A DNA stretch of 44,993 nucleotides from WVZH01 sp034430895 (GTDB taxonomy: Bacteria > Chloroflexota > Anaerolineae > Anaerolineales > E44-bin32): the NCBI GenBank assembly GCA_034430895.1, contig DAOUDW010000021.1, positions 1 to 44,993 of the forward strand, written 5' to 3'. Position 1 is the first letter of the stretch, and each line of letters begins with the position of its first letter. Shown in pieces: positions 33,127 through 42,162 of this stretch. Both the position numbers and the translations under genes were made by a program. Under the pieces are notes generated by a model. The model did not search any database, was not told where the DNA came from, and saw only the letters and a program-made list of their open reading frames with translations.

Positions 33127-34245
33127 ATGCCAGCTGTAATGATTAGCGATCGAGCCCATTGGAACTCCGCGGTCACTTCCCTCCCAAACGCACACTTACT
33201 CCAATCCTGGGAATGGGGAGAACTAAAAAGCAAATACGGCTGGGACGCACATCGCCTGCTCTGGACCAATGAACGTGGTTCACCACTCGCCGCTGCCCAG
33301 ATCCTGCAGCGCAATCTCTCCCTGCCCGGAATAGGCAATCGCTTTTCGATACTTTATTGCCCCCGCGGACCTGTACTTAACTGGTCAGAATCAGCCCTTC
33401 TTTCTCAAGTGCTTACGGATCTTCACAACTTCACATCAGACACGAGTGCCATTTTCTTTAAAATCGATCCGGGGCTTCCACTTTCATCTACCGAAGTAGG
33501 CGTAGATCAAACACCCGTGGAGAATCCTTCCGGCCAGGACGTCGTGGATGCACTCAAAGAAAATGGCTGGCGTGCTTCTGTCGAACAAATCCAATTTCGA
33601 AATACATTTTTACTCGACCTGTCCAAATCGGAAGACACATTGCTCGCCGAGATGAAGCAAAAGACGCGCTACAACATTCGTCTCGCCGCTCGACAAGGTG
33701 TCTCCGTGCGTCTGGGCGACATCCACGACTTCGATCTGCTCTACCGCATGTATGCAGAGACGTCCGTTCGAGATGGGTTCGCCATCCGCAACTCCGCCTA
33801 CTACCACGATACCTGGGGAAGCTTCATCCAAGCCGGTTTGGCTCAACCGTTCATCGCCCAGGTAAACGAATCGCCCGTGGCGGCCGTCATCATATATACA
33901 TACGCGGACACCGCACTCTATATGCATGGAATGTCCCGCGATCAGCACCGCAAGAAAATGCCCAACTATCTCCTCCAATGGGAAGCGATTCGCTGGGCGA
34001 AGCAGCACGGATGCAGAACGTATGATTTCTGGGGTGCGCCTGAAACCATCGATCCTGAGGATCCGTTGTGGGGACTGTACCGCTTCAAATCCGGATTCGG
34101 CGCTCGCTTCGTCTGCAGCCTGGGCGCCTGGGATTACGTTACAAAACCATTTCTCTATTGGATCTACACCGTTGGTAAACCGAAAGTGCTCGATTTGATG
34201 CGTATGCGCGGTAAACGCAAAACGCAGCAAATCATCACAGCGTAA
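33127..34245 (+). CDS. FemABX-family peptidoglycan bridge aminoacyltransferase, second copy
   Basis: This 372-residue paralogue of the first FemX-like protein shows LLQSWEWGELKSKYGWDAHR at the N-terminus, MKQKTRYNIRLAARQGV, ALYMHGMSRDQHRKKMPNYLL and the end YDFWGAPETIDP. An extra loop (about residues 115-140, with ENPSGQDVVDALKENGWR) accounts for its greater length. Fem paralogues often add successive residues of the same bridge. It lies 9 bases after the first copy with only a weak ribosome binding site, consistent with one transcript. Confidence 0.9.
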   Translation: MPAVMISDRAHWNSAVTSLPNAHLLQSWEWGELKSKYGWDAHRLLWTNERGSPLAAAQILQRNLSLPGIGNRFSILYCPRGPVLNWSESALLSQVLTDLHNFTSDTSAIFFKIDPGLPLSSTEVGVDQTPVENPSGQDVVDALKENGWRASVEQIQFRNTFLLDLSKSEDTLLAEMKQKTRYNIRLAARQGVSVRLGDIHDFDLLYRMYAETSVRDGFAIRNSAYYHDTWGSFIQAGLAQPFIAQVNESPVAAVIIYTYADTALYMHGMSRDQHRKKMPNYLLQWEAIRWAKQHGCRTYDFWGAPETIDPEDPLWGLYRFKSGFGARFVCSLGAWDYVTKPFLYWIYTVGKPKVLDLMRMRGKRKTQQIITA

Positions 34246-34297
34246 CGATCCATCCCATCGTGGCGTGGAACCGATAACCACAGGAAGGTTGCAACAT

Positions 34298-35284
34298 ATG
34301 GAGACTCTATCCCTCCCCCGCGTAAACATCGCTCATTTGCCGACACCGGTGGAACCCTTAACACGCCTGAGTGCTGCTCTGGGCGGTCCGACATTGTGGA
34401 TCAAACGCGACGATGAGACTGGGCTTGCCTTTGGCGGCAACAAGACTCGCAAACTTGAGTTCCTCGTCGCCGATGCACAAGCACATGGCGCGCGCACGCT
34501 GATCACGCGTGGGGCAGCCCAATCAAACCATTGCCGTCAGACCGCGGCCGCGGCTGCACGCTTCGGGCTCGACTGCATCTTGGTCTTGACAGGCAGCCCG
34601 CAAAAAAAATACACCGGCAATCTGTTGCTGGATCGACTGCTGAATGTCGATATTGTGTGGACTGAGGATGCTGATCCCGAGGTAGTTCTGCAACAAACCT
34701 TCGATTCTGCTCGATCCGATGATCGATGCCCCTATCTCATCCCCTATGGAGGCTCCAACCCACTCGGGGCATGCGCCTACGCTGCAGCGATGCAGGAATA
34801 CTTGGCGCAAGATATCCCTGTTGACCGCATCGTGCTGGCCTCATCTTCTGGCGGCACACAGGCCGGTTTGATCGTCGGAGCCAGGCTAATGCACAGCCCG
34901 GTTCTTATCACCGGTATCAGTGTCGACCCAAAAGCAGCGCCGCTAAAGAAAAAGATCGCAGAACTTGCCATGCAAATCGGCGAATTATTGGGAAAGCCCC
35001 TGCATATCGAAGCAGAAGATGTCGATGTTCGGGACGATTATCTCGGCGAGGGTTATGGCATTGTCGGTGAACTCGAACGCCAAACGATGATGACATTCGC
35101 GCGTACTGAAGGGATATTGCTGGACCCCGTTTATACCGGACGAGCGGCAGGCGGGATGATCGATCTCATCCGCAGCGGCGGATTTTCCAGCGACGAAACC
35201 ATTCTGTTTTGGCACACCGGTGGCACACCGGCCATCTTCGCCTACGAGGACTTACTGGACGAAACCAGGCCGACCACCTCGTAG
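34298..35284 (+). CDS. PLP-dependent D-cysteine desulfhydrase / ACC deaminase family enzyme
   Basis: This 328-residue fold-type II PLP enzyme has the cofactor lysine in AFGGNKTRKLEFLVA, the amino-acid binding segment GAAQSNHCRQTAAAAARFG, YGGSNPLGACAY and the phosphate-binding ASSSGGTQAGLIVG. The C-terminal LDPVYTGRAAGGMIDL and FWHTGGTPAIFAYE are typical of the family. D-cysteine desulfhydrase makes pyruvate, ammonia and sulfide; ACC deaminase and L-cysteate-related members look alike, so the substrate is open. I chose the ATG at 34298 with AGGAAGG upstream. It may belong with the Fem genes (52-base gap) and overlaps the cyclase gene tail to tail by 43 bases. Confidence 0.88.
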   Translation: METLSLPRVNIAHLPTPVEPLTRLSAALGGPTLWIKRDDETGLAFGGNKTRKLEFLVADAQAHGARTLITRGAAQSNHCRQTAAAAARFGLDCILVLTGSPQKKYTGNLLLDRLLNVDIVWTEDADPEVVLQQTFDSARSDDRCPYLIPYGGSNPLGACAYAAAMQEYLAQDIPVDRIVLASSSGGTQAGLIVGARLMHSPVLITGISVDPKAAPLKKKIAELAMQIGELLGKPLHIEAEDVDVRDDYLGEGYGIVGELERQTMMTFARTEGILLDPVYTGRAAGGMIDLIRSGGFSSDETILFWHTGGTPAIFAYEDLLDETRPTTS

Positions 35285-36993
35285 ACTTCAATGGGATGGG
35301 TCTTCCCCTCCGCCACAACAGGCGCAACTGCAACAATTTCAATCGACTTGAGAATGGGCTTTGCGGTCTCCTGGCTGATGAGAATCTGTCCGGCTGCGGC
35401 GTTTTCCTGAAGACGCTTGGCCGTATTCACACAATCGCCGATCGCCGTGTATTCCACGCGCCGCTGCGTCCCTACAAGTCCGAGCAAGGCTTCTCCGCCA
35501 TGAATGCCTATTCCAAATGAAAGCTGCATGTCACCAGGCAGTTCTTGATGCAGGGCCTTTACGGACGATTTCAAAGCGATCGCCGCACGCACGGCGCGCA
35601 GGGCATGGTCCTTCTGGGGAATAGGCGCATTGAACCAGGCCATGACTGCATCGCCGAGGAACTTGTCAATCGTGCCTTCCTCACACAGTATGGCCTCTGC
35701 GGCTGCAGCTAAATATTGGTTCAAAACAGCCACCAGCTTTTCTGGTTTCTTCTTTTCACTGAAAGCGGTAAAACCACGGATATCGGCGAAAAACGTTGTG
35801 ATTTGTGTCCTCTGACCTCCAAGCTGAAGTGCATCCGGATCGAGTTGATCGATTACCGCAGGCGAGACCATGCGCTCAAACAGCCGCCTTTGCGCTTCCA
35901 GGCGTCGCTTCTCGGTGAGATCATCCACTACAATTGCGACCCCCCGAGTGGTGTCTTCGGCTGTTTTCAGGGGAGATAAATTAAGACTCAAATCCACTTT
36001 CCCGCGATCGCTGATCTCCGTCTGGACTTCCAGGCCGCGAAAACGTTTATCCTCTTTCTCGACCTGATCGATCTTCGTGGGAAGATCTTCGGAAAGGGGT
36101 TCCAATTGCTGCCGCAAGGATGTCCCCAGGAGCACCTGCCGTGTTGTGGCCAGTATATTTTCTGCTGCGCGATTGCATAAGGTGATCAGGTCCTCGCTAT
36201 CGGAAGTGAGCACACCGCTTACAATCGAGTTGAACACATCTTCCATCAGATTCTTAAGTTCCGATACCTCATCCAAACTGCGTTTGACCGAATTGAAGAG
36301 GCGAGCATTCTCAAGCGCAACGGCCGCTTGATTGGCAAAATCCAACAACAACTTGCATTCGTTTTCCTGGAACAATCCTTCTCGGGCGCGATTATCGGCG
36401 TAGATGACGCCGATGAGTTTTCCCTTGATATTCAGCGGCACACAGAGTATCGATCGCAACGCAAAGGAAACGATACTATCTTGTTTTCCGAAACGCGGAT
36501 CGGTTTGTGCGTTTGTGGTTAACACAGCATCACCGCTGTTGATAGCTTGTTCAACAATCGTGTCGCTGATTTGGATCTCCTCTTCGTCCAGCGACATTCG
36601 TTCCCAGTTACGCGCCGCGAGTGTTTCCATTTCCCCGCCGCCGTCATCACGCATCATGAGAAAAGCACGCTCTGCCCCGGTGAGGTGAATGATGGTATCC
36701 ATTACCTCGTTCAGCACGGTTTGCAAATCCAGGGATGAATTTACGACCTGTCCGATTTCCGACAAGGCTTGAAGATTGCGGCGTTCTTGCTCGTGAGCAT
36801 CCGCCTCCTGCTGCAATTCCACCAGCGTAGTGGCAATCTGGCGTAAATTATCGAGCACACCGATGGGCAAATCAAGTTGAGCGCGCTGCAATGTTTCCCG
36901 GAAACGTTCGAGTTTAACGCGCAATTCCTCAACTACACGGCTAATACGCAACAAGTGATCCCCAAGACTGGGACGAACCGTTGGCAAACTCAC
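35242..36993 (-). CDS. GAF-PAS class III adenylate/guanylate cyclase
   Basis: This 583-residue cytoplasmic protein has an N-terminal coiled coil (about 10-80), a GAF domain (about 85-235, with AERAFLMMRDDG and LCVPLNIKGKLIGVIYADNR), a PAS-like domain (about 250-370) and a class III cyclase domain. The metal-binding Asp residues are in FFADIRGFTAFSE and DKFLGDAVMAWF; the Asn/Arg transition-state pair is in AIGDCVNTAKRL, and the Lys/Thr purine contacts (DKFLGD, YTAIGD) suit ATP, so adenylate cyclase is favoured. The GAF domain may bind a small ligand or cyclic nucleotide. The GTG start at 36993 has GGGGAG 7 bases upstream; a TTG at 37008 lies before it. The end overlaps the PLP-enzyme gene on the other strand. 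Confidence 0.92.
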   Translation of the reverse strand: MSLPTVRPSLGDHLLRISRVVEELRVKLERFRETLQRAQLDLPIGVLDNLRQIATTLVELQQEADAHEQERRNLQALSEIGQVVNSSLDLQTVLNEVMDTIIHLTGAERAFLMMRDDGGGEMETLAARNWERMSLDEEEIQISDTIVEQAINSGDAVLTTNAQTDPRFGKQDSIVSFALRSILCVPLNIKGKLIGVIYADNRAREGLFQENECKLLLDFANQAAVALENARLFNSVKRSLDEVSELKNLMEDVFNSIVSGVLTSDSEDLITLCNRAAENILATTRQVLLGTSLRQQLEPLSEDLPTKIDQVEKEDKRFRGLEVQTEISDRGKVDLSLNLSPLKTAEDTTRGVAIVVDDLTEKRRLEAQRRLFERMVSPAVIDQLDPDALQLGGQRTQITTFFADIRGFTAFSEKKKPEKLVAVLNQYLAAAAEAILCEEGTIDKFLGDAVMAWFNAPIPQKDHALRAVRAAIALKSSVKALHQELPGDMQLSFGIGIHGGEALLGLVGTQRRVEYTAIGDCVNTAKRLQENAAAGQILISQETAKPILKSIEIVAVAPVVAEGKTHPIEVYEVVGLVSSSKSS

Positions 36994-37033
36994 AATGTAT
37001 CTCCCCAAATCCTTTTGTAATGATCGTTATGCG

Positions 37034-37062
37034 ATTATATGCCAGCCCAAAGGGGTACACAA
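37034..37062 (-). promoter_or_regulatory. Promoter of the GAF-cyclase gene
   Basis: TTGTGT (37062-37057) and a perfect TATAAT (37039-37034) on the minus strand are 17 bases apart. Transcription would start near 37027, leaving a leader of about 34 bases with GGGGAG before the GTG at 36993. Confidence 0.6.
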
Positions 37063-37221
37063 TCGAGATCACCACATCTTATATAACAAGGGCACGCATC
37101 GCTCGAATTTATAACAAACGAGGGAACGCAATCAGATTAGAAAGCCCCAAATGAAATCCGCGCCGAGATCGGTCGCCGCACAACAACTTATACTCCCAAA
37201 AAGCTTGAAAACCAATGAAAC

Positions 37222-37250
37222 TTGCTGCCCGGGGGTATCCTTGGTATGAT
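37222..37250 (+). promoter_or_regulatory. Promoter of the Pro/Thr-rich protein gene, near-leaderless
   Basis: TTGCTG (37222-37227) and TATGAT (37245-37250) are 17 bases apart, and TGG before the -10 supplies the TGn extension. The ATG at 37260 begins 9 bases after the -10, so the mRNA leader would be only a few bases. Confidence 0.6.
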
Positions 37251-37259
37251 CGATCAGCC

Positions 37260-37706
37260 ATGGAGCATATTGCAAAGATATTGCAGGATTCTCGAAAGAG
37301 ACGCTACGCTTTGCTGATCGCCATCACGCTGACGACGATTCCTTGCTACTGTGCAGGATGGACGGCAATCCGGCAGGCACCTGGTCGCTTGACGCCCTCG
37401 CAAACCCCAATTATCGTTCAACCTTCAGACACACCAGCTGAACGCACGCCGTTCACATCACTCGAATCCGCAACCGTCACACAAACTCCTACGATCACGA
37501 ATACCGGTTTCGTACCGCCCAGTTACACACCAAGTTTCACCCCCGAACCCTCTGCCACACAGACGATTACACCCTTCTTCCTGGATACAGAAACACCCAC
37601 GCTAACCCTCACTCCGCCTCCCACAGACACACCGACATCAACACAACCACCCACATCCACAGAGACTCTCGTCCCACCCACACCGACTGCAACGGAAGAT
37701 CCCTGA
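37260..37706 (+). CDS. Secreted or anchored Pro/Thr-rich low-complexity protein
   Basis: This 148-residue protein starts with a basic region (SRKRR) and a hydrophobic segment (YALLIAITLTTIPCYCAGW) that can act as a signal or anchor. The remaining 100 residues are dominated by Pro, Thr and Ser with runs such as TPTLTLTPPPTDTPTST and PPTSTETLVPPTPTATEDP. No folded domain is visible. Similar Pro/Thr linkers precede catalytic domains in the lipoproteins of this window, so it may be a wall-spanning stalk or a remnant whose C-terminal domain was lost. The ATG at 37260 is favoured because its promoter ends 9 bases upstream; an upstream ATG at 37215 would precede the -10. Confidence 0.65.
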   Translation: MEHIAKILQDSRKRRYALLIAITLTTIPCYCAGWTAIRQAPGRLTPSQTPIIVQPSDTPAERTPFTSLESATVTQTPTITNTGFVPPSYTPSFTPEPSATQTITPFFLDTETPTLTLTPPPTDTPTSTQPPTSTETLVPPTPTATEDP

Positions 37707-37904
37707 TGAATTTGATTGTATTCGTTCCCCGTTGGCGTTTGAAGTGAAGGAATCATCCGGAGGAAATAAGCCACAGTTCAGAGGCAACCCGGGTTACCCT
37801 GCATGCCGACACGAATCGTCGAGACGGAAACATTGACGCGCCTGGCACGCAAAACATTCCCAAGACGATTGACGCGATTCAAGTGGTGCGGAAACAGCAA
37901 ATGG

Positions 37905-39806
37905 TTATAAAACAGAGGTCAAATCTGGAGGCGGTGCCTGGCCGAGGACACTCCCTGGCACACGTTCATTCAAGAGACCGAGGATGGCATCCCGGTCTCC
38001 TTCGTGTGCGAGTCGCACCAATTCGTCGATCGCTGCATTGAGTGCATCCCCGACAAGCTGGCCGTTCTCTTCCAGTGAAACGATATCCGCATGCTCCGTA
38101 GGTTGATAATCCAAACCATCATCCCAGAGTGACTCGCTGAGTTTTTCACCCGGCCGGATACCGGTAAAGACAATGTCGATATCCTCACCTGGTTCCAATC
38201 CGGAAAGACGGATCAGATCTTCCGCCAGATCGAGAATGCGCACCTGATCTCCCATGCGCAGCACGAACAATTCTCCACCGCCCCCCATACCGGCAGCTTG
38301 CAGTACGAGGTGGACCGCCTCGGGGATAGTCATGAAGTAACGCTGCATTTCGGGATGAGTAACCGTGACGGGCCCACCCCGTGCAATTTGACGCTTGAAA
38401 ATCGGCACGATGCTTCCACGGCTGCCCAATACGTTGCCGAAGCGGACCGATACAAACGAGCGTCCACTTCGATCCGCAGCATCTCGCACGATCATTTCTG
38501 CCATACGCTTCGTCGCGCCCATTACACTCTTCGGTTGTACGGCTTTATCCGTGGAAATCAACACCAAACGTTCGGTACCGCCAGCCAATGCTGCTTCAAC
38601 AACGCTTTTGGTTCCCAAGACGTTGTTGGTCACAGCTTCCTCGATGTTGAGCTCCATTAGCGGCACGTGTTTGTGTGCCGCGGCGTGGAAGACCACCTCA
38701 GGGCGGAAGCTGGCGATCACGTCATGAATGCGATCAATGTCGCGGATATCGGCAATGATCGGAATGAGTGGCAAATTGGAGTGATCCTCGCGCAGTTCAA
38801 GCAGCGCGTCAAAAATGCTGTTTTCGCCGTGCCCCAATAACGCAAGTTGGGCCGGTCCCCAGCGGGCGATCTGGCGACAGATTTCCAGGCCGATCGAGCC
38901 CCCTGCGCCTGTGACCAGAATACGTTTACCTCGCAGCACCCGAATGGGTGAATCATCGCCGATCCACACGGGTTCTCGACGCAGCAGGTCGCTGATGTCG
39001 ACATCGCGCAAGCGGCTCACACTCAAACTGCCACCGATCAATTCATACATACCGGGCATTGTTCGAAAGGGGATATCTCTCGAGCGACATAGATGCGTGA
39101 CCAGACGCACCACATGTCCGGGGGCTGTAGGGATGGCAATCACAACCTCGTGAGCATAGAATTTATCCACGACGGACAACAACTCTTCAAGACGCCCTGC
39201 CACTGAAACGCCGTGAATCTCCATACCGATTTTCGCCGAGTCATCATCGATGAAGGCAACAGGAAGCATATGCAGTTGGGGGTTGCGCTGCATCTCGCGC
39301 ACGACGAGTACACCAGCGTCTCCCGCGCCTACGACAACAACACGTCGCGCACCCGCCAGACCATCCGTTTTTTGACTGACCTGACCACTCTCACTCAAAA
39401 TGCGCACGACGATTCGCAAACCACCAACGCTGAACAAAGACAGCAGCCAGTCGATGCCTATTGTAGAGCGCGGAAATCCACGCGGCATACCACCTGCAGA
39501 AAACACAAGCAGAACGGGGATGGCGACACAAGCCGAAGCGCTGAGTGTGGCGAATAGAATCAGCCGCATCTCGCGGATACTTGCATATACCCAATAACGC
39601 CTGTACAAACCGAAAAGATAATAAACGATGGGCTTGATTACCAAGGCAGCGATAACCATTACCCAAGCCGAGGGGAGATAATGTGCGAATGCGGCACCTA
39701 ATTCCAGGCGCAGCGCGAAACTCGCCAGCACGGAAGTGACGATCAAGAGTAAATCGACTCCGAGCAAGTATCGATTACGAAGCTGAAGAATGGGTTTCGG
39801 CCGCAT
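37905..39806 (-). CDS. FlaA1/CapD-like membrane UDP-sugar 4,6-dehydratase
   Basis: This 633-residue protein has about four N-terminal helices (to residue 125), a first Rossmann-like domain (VVVVGAGDAGVLVVREM, 155-172) and a catalytic SDR domain from about 293 (RILVTGAGGSIGLEICRQ). The active-site segment STDKAVQPKSVMGATKRMAE has Met where most SDRs have Tyr, as is usual for FlaA1/PglF/WbpM-type UDP-GlcNAc 4,6-dehydratases, which begin synthesis of dideoxy amino sugars. It is the last gene of the exopolysaccharide run, 3 bases after the epimerase gene. The specific nucleotide sugar is inferred. Confidence 0.9.
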   Translation of the reverse strand: MRPKPILQLRNRYLLGVDLLLIVTSVLASFALRLELGAAFAHYLPSAWVMVIAALVIKPIVYYLFGLYRRYWVYASIREMRLILFATLSASACVAIPVLLVFSAGGMPRGFPRSTIGIDWLLSLFSVGGLRIVVRILSESGQVSQKTDGLAGARRVVVVGAGDAGVLVVREMQRNPQLHMLPVAFIDDDSAKIGMEIHGVSVAGRLEELLSVVDKFYAHEVVIAIPTAPGHVVRLVTHLCRSRDIPFRTMPGMYELIGGSLSVSRLRDVDISDLLRREPVWIGDDSPIRVLRGKRILVTGAGGSIGLEICRQIARWGPAQLALLGHGENSIFDALLELREDHSNLPLIPIIADIRDIDRIHDVIASFRPEVVFHAAAHKHVPLMELNIEEAVTNNVLGTKSVVEAALAGGTERLVLISTDKAVQPKSVMGATKRMAEMIVRDAADRSGRSFVSVRFGNVLGSRGSIVPIFKRQIARGGPVTVTHPEMQRYFMTIPEAVHLVLQAAGMGGGGELFVLRMGDQVRILDLAEDLIRLSGLEPGEDIDIVFTGIRPGEKLSESLWDDGLDYQPTEHADIVSLEENGQLVGDALNAAIDELVRLAHEGDRDAILGLLNERVPGSVLGQAPPPDLTSVL

Positions 39807-39809
39807 AGG

Positions 39810-40742
39810 CTATGTACGCTCCTGACTTCGGATCCATTGTACCGTGATTCCCAATCCTTCATTCAAGTCGGTATTCGGGCGATATTCCAACGCTGCCTGT
39901 ATCTTGTTAATATTGGCTTCAGAATAACGAACATCTCCGGCCCTAGGCTCGACATGGATTGGCGGCGGTGCGTCCGGTAAGATTCGCTGCAAGGTTTGCG
40001 CCAATTCAAGTATCGTAATGGACCGTCCTCCGCCCACGTTAAAAACACCCCCGATCGCCTGCTCACTTTCTGAAGCGAGCAGCAGTGCTTGAACGATATC
40101 CCCGACGAAGACGAAATCCCTGCTTTGTTTTCCATCACCTTCGATCTTTGCTGCTTCGCCTCTTGCCATGGCCTGGATAAAAAGCGGAATCACGGCCGCA
40201 TAAGGAGAATCGGGAGATTGCCTGGGGCCATAGGCATTGAAAAAACGTAAGGCAACGGTTGGCAATCCATAAGCTGTCGAAAACGTGCGTGCCGTGCCTT
40301 CCATCGCCAGCTTGGCATCGGCGTAAGGAGACAATGGCTGCTTCTCCATTTCCTCATCCACCACGCCGTCTGTTTTGCCATATACAGCGGCTGATGAAGC
40401 CAGGATCACGCGTTTAACTCCCGCTTGAGCGGCGGCCCAGAGTACATTTGCTGAACCCAATAGATTAACATCGTAATAGTGGATGGGCTCGTTCATTGAA
40501 GCGGCCACAGATACCGAAGCCGCTAGGTGAAACACACGATCGACCCCATCGCAAACGTCACGGACGAGGTGCGCATCACGGATATCACCAACCGTTAAAT
40601 CTACAGCAAGCCCTTGGAGATTCTCTTCATTGCCTGTGGAAAGATCATCCAGAACACGTACCGTATCCCCCTTTTCTACTAATGCGTGTACCAGATGTGA
40701 CCCAATAAAACCCGCGCCGCCTGTTACCAACGAAACCGTCAA
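39810..40742 (-). CDS. NAD-dependent nucleotide-sugar epimerase/dehydratase
   Basis: This 310-residue extended SDR has TGGAGFIGSHLV at the N-terminus, LAASVSVAASMNEP, the catalytic Tyr/Lys in SPYADAKLAMEG and the sugar-binding RFFNAYGPRQ. It fits UDP-glucose or UDP-N-acetylglucosamine 4-epimerases (GalE/WbpP-type) and supplies a sugar for the polymer. The exact substrate is uncertain. It starts one base after the WbaP-like gene stop and is followed 3 bases later by the dehydratase. Confidence 0.88.
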   Translation of the reverse strand: MTVSLVTGGAGFIGSHLVHALVEKGDTVRVLDDLSTGNEENLQGLAVDLTVGDIRDAHLVRDVCDGVDRVFHLAASVSVAASMNEPIHYYDVNLLGSANVLWAAAQAGVKRVILASSAAVYGKTDGVVDEEMEKQPLSPYADAKLAMEGTARTFSTAYGLPTVALRFFNAYGPRQSPDSPYAAVIPLFIQAMARGEAAKIEGDGKQSRDFVFVGDIVQALLLASESEQAIGGVFNVGGGRSITILELAQTLQRILPDAPPPIHVEPRAGDVRYSEANINKIQAALEYRPNTDLNEGLGITVQWIRSQERT

Positions 40743-40743
40743 A

Positions 40744-42162
40744 TTACACTCCTTTAAAACCGATGGTCGAACCGATCGTCCGGATAATAATCCAAATATC
40801 TATCAACACACTACGATGTTTGATGTAATACAGATCATACTCCAACTTTTCAGCCGATCCTTCGATCGAAGCTAACTTTCCAGCGTTGATCTGCGCCCAG
40901 CCGCCGATACCCGGTTTCACGAGTAAACGAGCTCGATAGAAGGGGATCTGCTTTTCCAATTCTGCTATTAACTGTGGGCGTTCAGGACGAGGTCCTACGA
41001 TACTCATGTCTCCGAACAATACATTGATAAATTGCGGGAACTCATCGAGATGAGTCTTACGCAAGATTATCCCCACGCGAGTAGCACGAGGGTCTCCCTG
41101 TTCGTCAGCCCATTGAGCCTTCCCATCAGATTCAGCATCCTGAATCATCGACCGATATTTTAATATATTAAACCCGCGACCTCCCTGCGCCAGACGTGTC
41201 TGCGAGTAAAGGACCGGCCGTCCACTTTCCAAAAGAATGGCTACTGCAACCCACGGGTACGTGATAACAAAGATCAACGTTCCTACGATCCCCCCAATGA
41301 TATCGATGATCCGTTTCGCCAGTAAGTACGTGACGGACACGCGTAACTCATCGACAAAAGAACGCAACAACCAATCGGATTCCAGATGTTGGATCGGCAA
41401 ACGCTCAAGTAATTCCTCGTAGACCACAGGCATTCTCGAGATTATCACCCCTCGCTCTTGCGCATCCAGAAGTACCTGAAACATCGCACCATTCATCGGA
41501 CCCTGGATGGCGACAATGAGATCCGTAATAAAATGGCACTCGATCAAATCTAGTAAATTCTCATTGTTTCCCAGTACAGGTAAACCATCAATCGTCTCGC
41601 CCTGTTTCTTGGGATCATCATCAAGAAATCCGATGGTGTTAAAAGGAGGCGTCGGCATGTTGTGTATGACGTTATAGAGTGTACGCCCTCCATCCCCAGC
41701 ACCGACAATAAACACACGCCGCATAAATGCTGGTGCTGTGAATACTCGCAAGTACATAAGGCGCCAAGCTAGCGTCAAAACAACAACCGATCCAAGGAAA
41801 TAAAGCACTCCCAATCGAGGAAGCGACCCAGGTTCGGAAGTGAAGTAGACCAGCAAGTAAAGCACCACACCACCGGCAGCCGCGACCAATACACCTCGTA
41901 TAGTCTCACGCCAAGAGCCAGCACGCTGAATGTTATAGAGATTGGCCATCAACAGGACCCAGAGAGGTGGTAAAAGGACGAACCATGAAGCGCGTGTGAT
42001 AATGAAGTCCCACGAAAAACCGAGCCAGTCCAGTTGCGCCCAAAGCCCTAATGCTAAAAAAGTGGCAATGGAAGATGCAAGCAGATCGCCGACAATTAAT
42101 AGTAATCGTCGTTCATTGGGCTGCAATCCTGATCGATACCGTTTTGAATTTGACTTGCTCAA
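40744..42162 (-). CDS. WbaP-like exopolysaccharide polyprenyl glycosylphosphotransferase
   Basis: This 472-residue protein has about four to five N-terminal helices (to about 140), a nucleotide-binding-like middle domain (RVFIVGAGDGGRTLYNV) and the monotopic sugar-transferase domain. The latter shows AKRIIDIIGG, RFNILKYRSM-like GFNILKYRSMIQDAE, RKTHLDEFPQFINVLFGDMS, IVGPRPERPQ and KPGIGGWAQIN. It transfers a phospho-sugar to undecaprenyl phosphate to begin a repeat unit. The start is TTG at 42162, overlapping the GT2 stop by three bases, with AGGAG 7 bases upstream; a frame from 42216 is open but unsupported. Confidence 0.93.
   Translation of the reverse strand: MSKSNSKRYRSGLQPNERRLLLIVGDLLASSIATFLALGLWAQLDWLGFSWDFIITRASWFVLLPPLWVLLMANLYNIQRAGSWRETIRGVLVAAAGGVVLYLLVYFTSEPGSLPRLGVLYFLGSVVVLTLAWRLMYLRVFTAPAFMRRVFIVGAGDGGRTLYNVIHNMPTPPFNTIGFLDDDPKKQGETIDGLPVLGNNENLLDLIECHFITDLIVAIQGPMNGAMFQVLLDAQERGVIISRMPVVYEELLERLPIQHLESDWLLRSFVDELRVSVTYLLAKRIIDIIGGIVGTLIFVITYPWVAVAILLESGRPVLYSQTRLAQGGRGFNILKYRSMIQDAESDGKAQWADEQGDPRATRVGIILRKTHLDEFPQFINVLFGDMSIVGPRPERPQLIAELEKQIPFYRARLLVKPGIGGWAQINAGKLASIEGSAEKLEYDLYYIKHRSVLIDIWIIIRTIGSTIGFKGV

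Noticed and set aside
37082..37117. Two copies of TATAACAA 28 bases apart upstream of the Pro/Thr-rich gene
   Set aside because: Eight-base AT-rich repeats are expected by chance in such a gap, and the better promoters lie elsewhere.
37500..37706. Possible tandem repeat or CRISPR-like pattern
   Set aside because: The periodicity comes from Pro/Thr codons in a coding region; there are no regular repeat-spacer units.
37833..37880. ATTGACGCG occurring twice between the Pro/Thr-rich gene and the dehydratase gene
   Set aside because: A nine-base repeat with no symmetry or promoter context gives no supportable function.
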